Positions 22,977 through 28,382 of a stretch of DNA of 28,382 nt are shown in pieces. Location of the stretch: contig BJOX01000142.1 in the NCBI GenBank assembly GCA_009731375.1, positions 576,789 to 605,170 of the forward strand, in the 5' to 3' direction. The position numbers were made by a program, and so were the translations under genes. Each line of letters starts with the position of its first letter. Positions within the stretch are counted from its first letter, which is position 1. This stretch comes from Paulinella micropora (lineage: Eukaryota > Cercozoa > Imbricatea > Euglyphida). The notes beneath the pieces are model-generated. The model was not told where the DNA came from. It saw only the letters and a program-made list of their open reading frames with translations, and searched no databases.

Positions 22977-22978
22977 TA
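21958..22978. repeat. (GATA)n/(GATATA)n/(TA)n array with module K, 6 copies
   Basis: Module K (CTTGGCTTGTCGTAGTCGGT and CCCAGTCACTGTGTGAGAGT) occurs at 22125, 22224, 22376, 22515, 22706 and 22863. Downstream of each copy is TA-rich sequence; upstream is GATA, except at 22706, where TA lies on both sides. The array is therefore polarised. Confidence 0.95.
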
Positions 22979-22985
22979 TAGACTA

Positions 22986-23340
22986 ATGTCAGAAAAAAGG
23001 AGCTTCTGATTTCGTCAACCAAGGAAGTCTGTAAAGTATTGACCCGATGCCCAGCTAAGCCGTGATGTTTGCACGGAAGGGACTGATACAGGCGATACCA
23101 AAGCTCCCTAGTACCAGGCGGGGCCAGGGCTCGTTCCATAAAGCGCCCCTTGCAGAACGAGCTCCCACCTCCATTACAGAGGGCCCAGTAAGCAAATGGA
23201 GTTTCGAGACTGTTCGACAGTCTAGTATAAACCGACAGAGCACTGTGGGTTTTATTCCGGGCTCAACAAGCGAGAAAGGGCACCCTGAGAGAACAGGATT
23301 GTGCTTCCCGTCGCTATTTCGGCATGTGACTCATAGGCGT
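22986..23340. other. Unrecognised complex island, 355 bp
   Basis: The longest low-repeat stretch in the window. The plus strand has a 97-codon ATG frame from 23062 that runs into the GATA array, and the minus strand has a 62-codon frame (23055-23243). Neither shows a motif that I recognise and they overlap, so at most one could be real. The island sits between two K copies. It may be the body of an unknown interspersed repeat. Confidence 0.4.
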
Positions 23341-23342
<2 letters not shown>

Positions 23343-23393
<51 letters not shown>

Positions 23394-23740
23394 CTACTTG
23401 GCTTGTCGTAGTCGGTCCCAGTCACTGTGTGAGAGTGTTGGTTGTCGTCCACCCCATGCCTCTAGCGCCAACTTCTAAATAGATAGGTAGGCAGCTAGAT
23501 AGGTAGGTAGATAGATAGGAAGATGGATAGGAGAAGATAGGTAGGTAGGTAGGTAGGTAGGTAGGTAGATAGATAGATAGATAGATAGATAGAGAGTGTT
23601 GGTTGTCGTCCCCACCATGCCTCCAGCGCCAACTTCTAAAAAGATAGGTAGGCAGGTAGATAGGTAGGTAGATAGATAGGAAGATGGATAGGAAGATAGG
23701 TAGGTAGGTAGGTAGGTAGGTAGGTAGGAGGGTAGGAAGG

Positions 23741-23784
<44 letters not shown>

Positions 23785-24014
23785 AAGATAGATAGATAGA
23801 TAAATAGATAGATAGATAGAGAGTTGGTTGTGGTCCGCCCCATGCCTCTAGCGCCCAACACCTAAATAGATAGGTAGATAGATAGATAGGTAGGTAGATG
23901 GATAGGTAGGTAGGTAGGTAGGTAGGTAGGTTGGTAGGTAGGTAGATAGATAGATAGATAGATAGGTAGGTAGATAGGTAGGTAGGTAGGTAGGTAGGTA
24001 GGTAGGTAGGTAGG

Positions 24015-24048
<34 letters not shown>

Positions 24049-24145
24049 TAGAAAGATAGATAGAGATAGATAGCTAGAGATAGATAGATACATAGAGAGT
24101 CTTGGTTGTGGTCCGCCCCATGCCTCTAGTGCTAACATCTAGATT
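23343..24145. repeat. (GATA)n/(GGTA)n array with modules K and L
   Basis: K and L are joined at 23394-23478 (K, then GTTGGTTGTCGTCCACCCCA and GCCTCTAGCGCCAACTTCTA). L alone occurs at 23592, 23819 and 24094, each time starting right after GATA at the GAGAGT that ends K. The block from L to the next L (GATA, GGTA, GGAAGATGGATAGGA) is duplicated. Confidence 0.95.
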
Positions 24146-24158
24146 AGCAGATTGAATA

Positions 24159-24188
24159 GGTTCTCTCTCTTTCTCTCTCTCTCTCTCT

Positions 24189-24280
<92 letters not shown>

Positions 24281-24360
24281 ACTCCCCCACCCCCCCCCCC
24301 CCCCCCNNNNNNNNNNNNNNNNNNNNNCCCCCCCCCCCCCCCCCTCCCCCACTCCCTCCC
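24159..24360. repeat. (CT)n and poly-C with gap
   Basis: TC array (24162-24190), then about 116 bases of C with rare T and A, a 21 N gap (24307-24327), and more C. The GGG and PPP frames are translations of the homopolymer. Confidence 0.97.
24307..24327. other. Assembly gap (21 N) inside poly-C
   Basis: Run of N with C on both sides. Confidence 1.
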
Positions 24361-24370
24361 TCTCCTATCT

Positions 24371-24606
24371 ATATATCCACAATCATTCAAAGACAACACA
24401 CATACCTGTGAACTCCCTGGCGATTTCTCATCACGTTTTTCCTCTATGTGTTTCTACAACAAGAAAAAGATATGATGTATATATATATGTACATGCTTTC
24501 TCATTACGATTTTCCTCTATGTGTTTCTACAACAAGAAAAAGATATATATATATATACATATATATATACGTTTTTCCTCTATGTGTTTCTACAAGAAGA
24601 AAAATA

Positions 24607-24640
<34 letters not shown>

Positions 24641-24760
24641 TTTTACGTTTTTCCTCTATGTGTTTCTTCAACATGAAAAAGATATGATATATATTAATAT
24701 ATATATATACATACGTTTTTCCTCTATGTGTTTCTACAACAAGAAAAAGATATGTATATA
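24371..24760. repeat. Module M repeats separated by TA tracts, 5 copies
   Basis: CGTTTTTCCTCTATGTGTTT and CTACAACAAGAAAAAGATAT occur five times (24433, about 24505, 24570, 24644, 24713), with TA tracts between. The first two copies also share an upstream TTTCTCATTACG part. The first copy follows about 60 bp of unique sequence. Confidence 0.93.
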
Positions 24761-24930
<170 letters not shown>

Positions 24931-25137
24931 ATTCTTCTCCTTCCTCCTTCCTTCCTTCCTTCCTTCCTTCCTTCCTTCCTTTCCTTCCTTCCTTTCCTTT
25001 CCTTCCTTCCTTCCCTTCCTTCCGTCCTCGGAGGCCTCCCTCCCCTCCCTCCCTCCCTCCCTTCCCACCCTGCCTCCCTCCCTCCCTTCCCTTCCTTCCT
25101 TCCCTCCCTCCCTTCCTTCCTTTCCTTCCTTCCTTCT
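24931..25137. repeat. TTCC/CCCT polypyrimidine tract
   Basis: About 207 bp almost entirely of C and T on the plus strand, with one short GGAGG interruption near 25030. Mirror-like stretches could form triplex (H-) DNA. It ends in CTTCTTCTACAG, which also fits a 3' splice site. Confidence 0.93.
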
Positions 25138-25327
25138 TCTACAGAACAGGCGGGTTGAGACCTCTGCAGGGACATGTACAACAACTCCTGGAGGGGTTTC
25201 CTCATCTCCTGTGACTGGCTTTGAACGAGCGAGAGATGATGATGATGATGATGGTGATGATGGTGATGATGATGGTGATGATGCTGGGATAGAGGAGGAG
25301 GACGATACGGAGAGAGAAAAAGACGAA

Positions 25328-25358
<31 letters not shown>

Positions 25359-25466
25359 AGGAGGAGGAGGAGTAGGAGGAGGAGGAGGAGGAAGATGATG
25401 ATGATGATGACGACGGTGATATTAACGCAGATGGGGCGGGAAGGGAAGAAGAAGAAGAAGAAGAAG

Positions 25467-25497
<31 letters not shown>

Positions 25498-25612
25498 CGA
25501 GTCAGAGGGAGTTGAAAAGGAGGATGAGGATGAGGAGGAGGAGGAGGAGGAGGAGGAGGAGAGAGAGAAAACGTCTGGTAAAGAGGACACCTGTGGGAGA
25601 GAACAAAAATAA
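25138..25612 (+). other. Possible acidic exon or decayed coding remnant
   Basis: One plus-strand frame runs from the AG of CTTCTACAG (about 25143) to TAA at 25610-25612 with a single in-frame TAG (25373-25375). It includes a non-repetitive part ([14 protein letters not shown]), then D-rich, [13 protein letters not shown], valine-rich, E/D-rich and [17 protein letters not shown] parts. The stop lies inside a GAG run and is one base from GAG. The upstream polypyrimidine-AG and a GTAAAG (25578-25583) would suit splice sites. Purine trinucleotide arrays give acidic frames by chance, so this is weak. Confidence 0.22.
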
Positions 25613-25615
25613 AAT

Positions 25616-26275
<660 letters not shown>

Positions 26276-26420
26276 ACACGCCCATTAACCTGGCCGCCAG
26301 TTGCCGCAGATGAAGATTGGACTGCGGAGAAAGCTTCGAGGGTTGAGGAGGTGGTGGAGGTGGTGGAAGAGGAGGAGGTGGAGGAGGAGGAAGAAGAAGA
26401 GGAGGTAAGCTTGGAACCAA
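26276..26420 (+). other. Island with exon-like acidic frame
   Basis: After CGCCAGTTGCCGCAG (26296-26308 region) one plus-strand frame reads DEDWTAEKASRVEEVVEVVE followed by a glutamate run, up to GAGGAG-GTAAGC (about 26400-26410), a good 5' splice-site match. The acidic character matches that of 25138-25612, so both could be exons of one gene. The evidence is only composition and short splice-like motifs. Confidence 0.22.
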
Positions 26421-26439
26421 GAGAAGACCCGGACTTGCC

Positions 26440-26440
26440 T

Positions 26441-26484
<44 letters not shown>

Positions 26485-26512
26485 TTGACTACCGAGGGGG
26501 GGGAAGGGACAT

Positions 26513-26545
<33 letters not shown>

Positions 26546-26659
26546 TTTGCCTATTCCTGCGTATCCTGACTTATGTATGTATGTATGTATGTATGTATGT
26601 CTGTCTGTCTGTATGTATGTATGTATGTAAGAGATTTAGACATACGTCCAGGCAATTCA

Positions 26660-26729
<70 letters not shown>

Positions 26730-26752
26730 GACAGACAGACAGACAGACAGAC

Positions 26753-26811
<59 letters not shown>

Positions 26812-26871
26812 GACCTCCAGACGATGTGATGGCCTGCATTTTATTGTACACTCTTACATAAACATACCTGC

Positions 26872-26910
<39 letters not shown>

Positions 26911-27020
26911 CTCTTGACGTACACGTATGTAAATATCTGTCGTGTATAGATGTATGCACATGTGCAATGTACGTATGCATTTTATGTCGTATGCATATAG
27001 GTAGATAGATTGAGAGTGAG

Positions 27021-27052
<32 letters not shown>
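26440..27052. repeat. (GATA)n, (TATG)n, (CAGA)n and (GA)n arrays with short islands
   Basis: GATA arrays at 26441-26482, 26512-26544, 26660-26715, 26753-26812 and 26873-26910; TATG at 26573-26630; CAGA at 26715-26755. Islands between them (26545-26572, 26813-26872, 26911-26999) are short and unrecognised. A GA array runs into a 10 N gap (27053-27062). Confidence 0.93.
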
Positions 27053-27062
27053 NNNNNNNNNN
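27053..27062. other. Assembly gap (10 N)
   Basis: Run of N between a GA array and the 30 bp minisatellite. Confidence 1.
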
Positions 27063-27570
27063 GTTTATATACAAGGCTATTTATATATATGCGTGTATAT
27101 AAGGCTATTTATATATATGTGTTTATATACAAGGCTATTTATATATATGTGTTTATATACAAGGCTATTTATATACATGTGTTTATATACAAGGCTATTT
27201 ATATATATGTGTTTATATACAAGGCTATTTTTTGTATGTGGTGTATACAAGGCTATTTATATATATGTGTGTATACATGGTGATTTATATATATGTGTTT
27301 TTGTACAAGGCTATTTCTATATATGTGTATACAAGGCTATTTATATATATGTGTTTATATACAAGGCTATTTACATATATGTGTTTACATACAAGGCTAT
27401 TTATATATATGTGTGTATACATGGTTATTTATATATATATATATATGTGTGTTTATATACAAGGCTATTTATTTATATGTGTGTATATACAAGGCTATTA
27501 TATATATGTGTGTATATACAAGGCTATTTATATATATGTGTGTATACAAGGCTATCTATGTTTTATGATT
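27063..27570. repeat. 30 bp minisatellite, about 17 copies
   Basis: Unit GTTTATATACAAGGCTATTT and ATATATATGT, 26-36 bp long. Copies differ mainly by GTTTATATAC versus GTGTATAC at the start; two copies read CATGGT instead of CAAGGC. The 30 bp length keeps frames open (YTRLFIYMCL type), which explains the 159- and 292-codon frames. Confidence 0.95.
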
Positions 27571-27590
27571 GAGTGTATGTCCATCTATAC

Positions 27591-27598
27591 CTATCTAC

Positions 27599-27690
<92 letters not shown>

Positions 27691-27699
27691 ATCTATCTG

Positions 27700-27769
<70 letters not shown>

Positions 27770-28023
27770 AATCTATCAATCTATCAATCTATCAATCTAT
27801 CAATCAATCAATCTACCTACCTACCTACCTACCTACCTACCTACCTGTCTGTCTGTCTGACAGTCTGTCAGTCTGTCAATCTGTCAATCTGTCAATCTGT
27901 CAATCTGTCAGTCTGTCAATCTGTCAATCTGTCAGTCTGTCAGTCTGTCAATCTGTCAATCAACCAACAATCAACCAACCAACCAACCAATCAACCAACC
28001 AACCAACCAACCAACCAACCAAC

Positions 28024-28056
<33 letters not shown>

Positions 28057-28165
28057 TATCTATCTATCTATCTATCTATCTACCCAATGTCTTCGGACAT
28101 GCAGAGCTGATAGACCAAACATAAACATATCTGTCTATCTATCTATCTATCTATCTATCTTGCGA
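27591..28165. repeat. Tetranucleotide array with ordered motif blocks
   Basis: CTAT (27591-27770), CTAT/CAAT mixed (to 27812), CTAC (to about 27845), GTCT with CAAT and CAGT (to 27960), CCAA (to 28030), CAAT (to 28054), CTAT (to 28081), then a 40 bp unique break and CTAT again (28131-28160). Each block differs from its neighbour by one or two bases. Confidence 0.95.
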
Positions 28166-28382
28166 TTTATCGCTCCTGTGCAGTCAAAAATTGGACTAAT
28201 CTTCCTCTAGTCCGTATTGGTGACTGCATTCCATCATAGCCTTCCAGTGTTGCATAGCCCGGGCTAGGTCCCTGCGGGGGTTTAGGCCTCATACAATGTC
28301 ATCATTGTAGCTTGCGCAAGCTTACGGTGCTCAAAACACTTGGACTAACGGCTTCCTTTTCTTTCTCTTCTTCCTTATCCTC
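28166..28382. other. Unrecognised island at the window end
   Basis: About 217 bp of complex sequence. It holds the inverted repeat GGACTA/TAGTCC (28193-28213), a TACAATG-TCAT-CATTGTA hairpin (28292-28309) and the 14 bp palindrome AGCTTGCGCAAGCT (28309-28322). TTGGACTAA occurs twice (28191 and about 28340). No frame of note. It may be the edge of another interspersed repeat cut by the window. Confidence 0.5.

Noticed and set aside
24190-24345. G-quadruplex regulatory region
   Set aside because: The long C run could form G4 on the other strand, but it flanks a gap and may be partly an assembly artefact, with no gene nearby.
24433-24754. Module M hairpins as transcription terminators
   Set aside because: TTTTTCCTC...GAAAAAG could pair, but it is repeated five times with TA tracts in a eukaryotic repeat region and has no gene next to it.
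27093-28110. 159- and 292-codon frames over the 30 bp minisatellite
   Set aside because: 30 is a multiple of 3, so frames stay open by chance; indels between copies shift frame without any sign of constraint.

Overview
This is eukaryotic nuclear DNA, most likely from an animal, made almost entirely of repeats. I find no protein-coding gene that I would defend, and no operon, rRNA, functional tRNA or CRISPR array. The signs are very long tri- and tetranucleotide arrays, tRNA-derived and LINE-tail-like retroposons ending in (ATT)n, fold-back (MITE-like) hairpin elements, and eight N gaps typical of a scaffolded shotgun assembly. Three gaps (1718-1811, 3306-3389, 24307-24327) have poly-G or poly-C on both sides. 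The species cannot be fixed from sequence alone. Nearly every long open frame here translates a simple repeat (poly-L/V/S, YLSI, YVCM, IHTY) and is not a gene.

Left part (1-5262): a family A retroposon fragment, a possible LINE ORF2 scrap (481-644), a decayed half of a fold-back element (686-765), long AAC, AAT and TAC arrays, a roughly 930 bp family C element in inverted orientation (3156-4090), and two retroposons on the minus strand (4091-4219 and 4394-4624). The second has a clear tRNA-like pol III promoter.

Middle part (5263-13190): tetranucleotide arrays (CATA, then GATA) and an AATAC array, regularly interrupted by short conserved modules of about 35-65 bp that are repeated 4 to 13 times. 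Between them lie a heptamer minisatellite (8832-9066) and a 262 bp element with 17 bp terminal inverted repeats and an internal 43 bp minisatellite (9491-9752).

Retroposon cluster (13870-19230): an 830 bp AGT array, then family B, the tRNA-like SINE, family A and family C (partly hidden by gaps), and two tandem 493 bp copies of family B. The SINE and family C also occur on the left side of the window, on the opposite strand and in the same relative order.

Fold-back cluster (19540-21895): alternating J modules and 215-219 bp palindromic elements in opposite orientation, two copies of a GC-rich hairpin element, and two copies of a 136-138 bp fold-back element with near-perfect arms.

Right part (21958-28382): GATA/TA arrays with modules K and L, a 355 bp unique island (22986-23340), poly-C with a gap, module M repeats, long TTCC and TTC tracts around a possible acidic reading frame (25138-25612), a 30 bp minisatellite of 17 copies (27063-27570), a tetranucleotide array that changes motif in ordered blocks (27591-28165), and an unrecognised island at the end.

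The recurring theme is that short conserved modules and retroposon parts are split, joined and multiplied together with microsatellites. At two loci the uninterrupted form of the same sequence is also present, so microsatellite or homopolymer growth inside a mobile element can be read directly.
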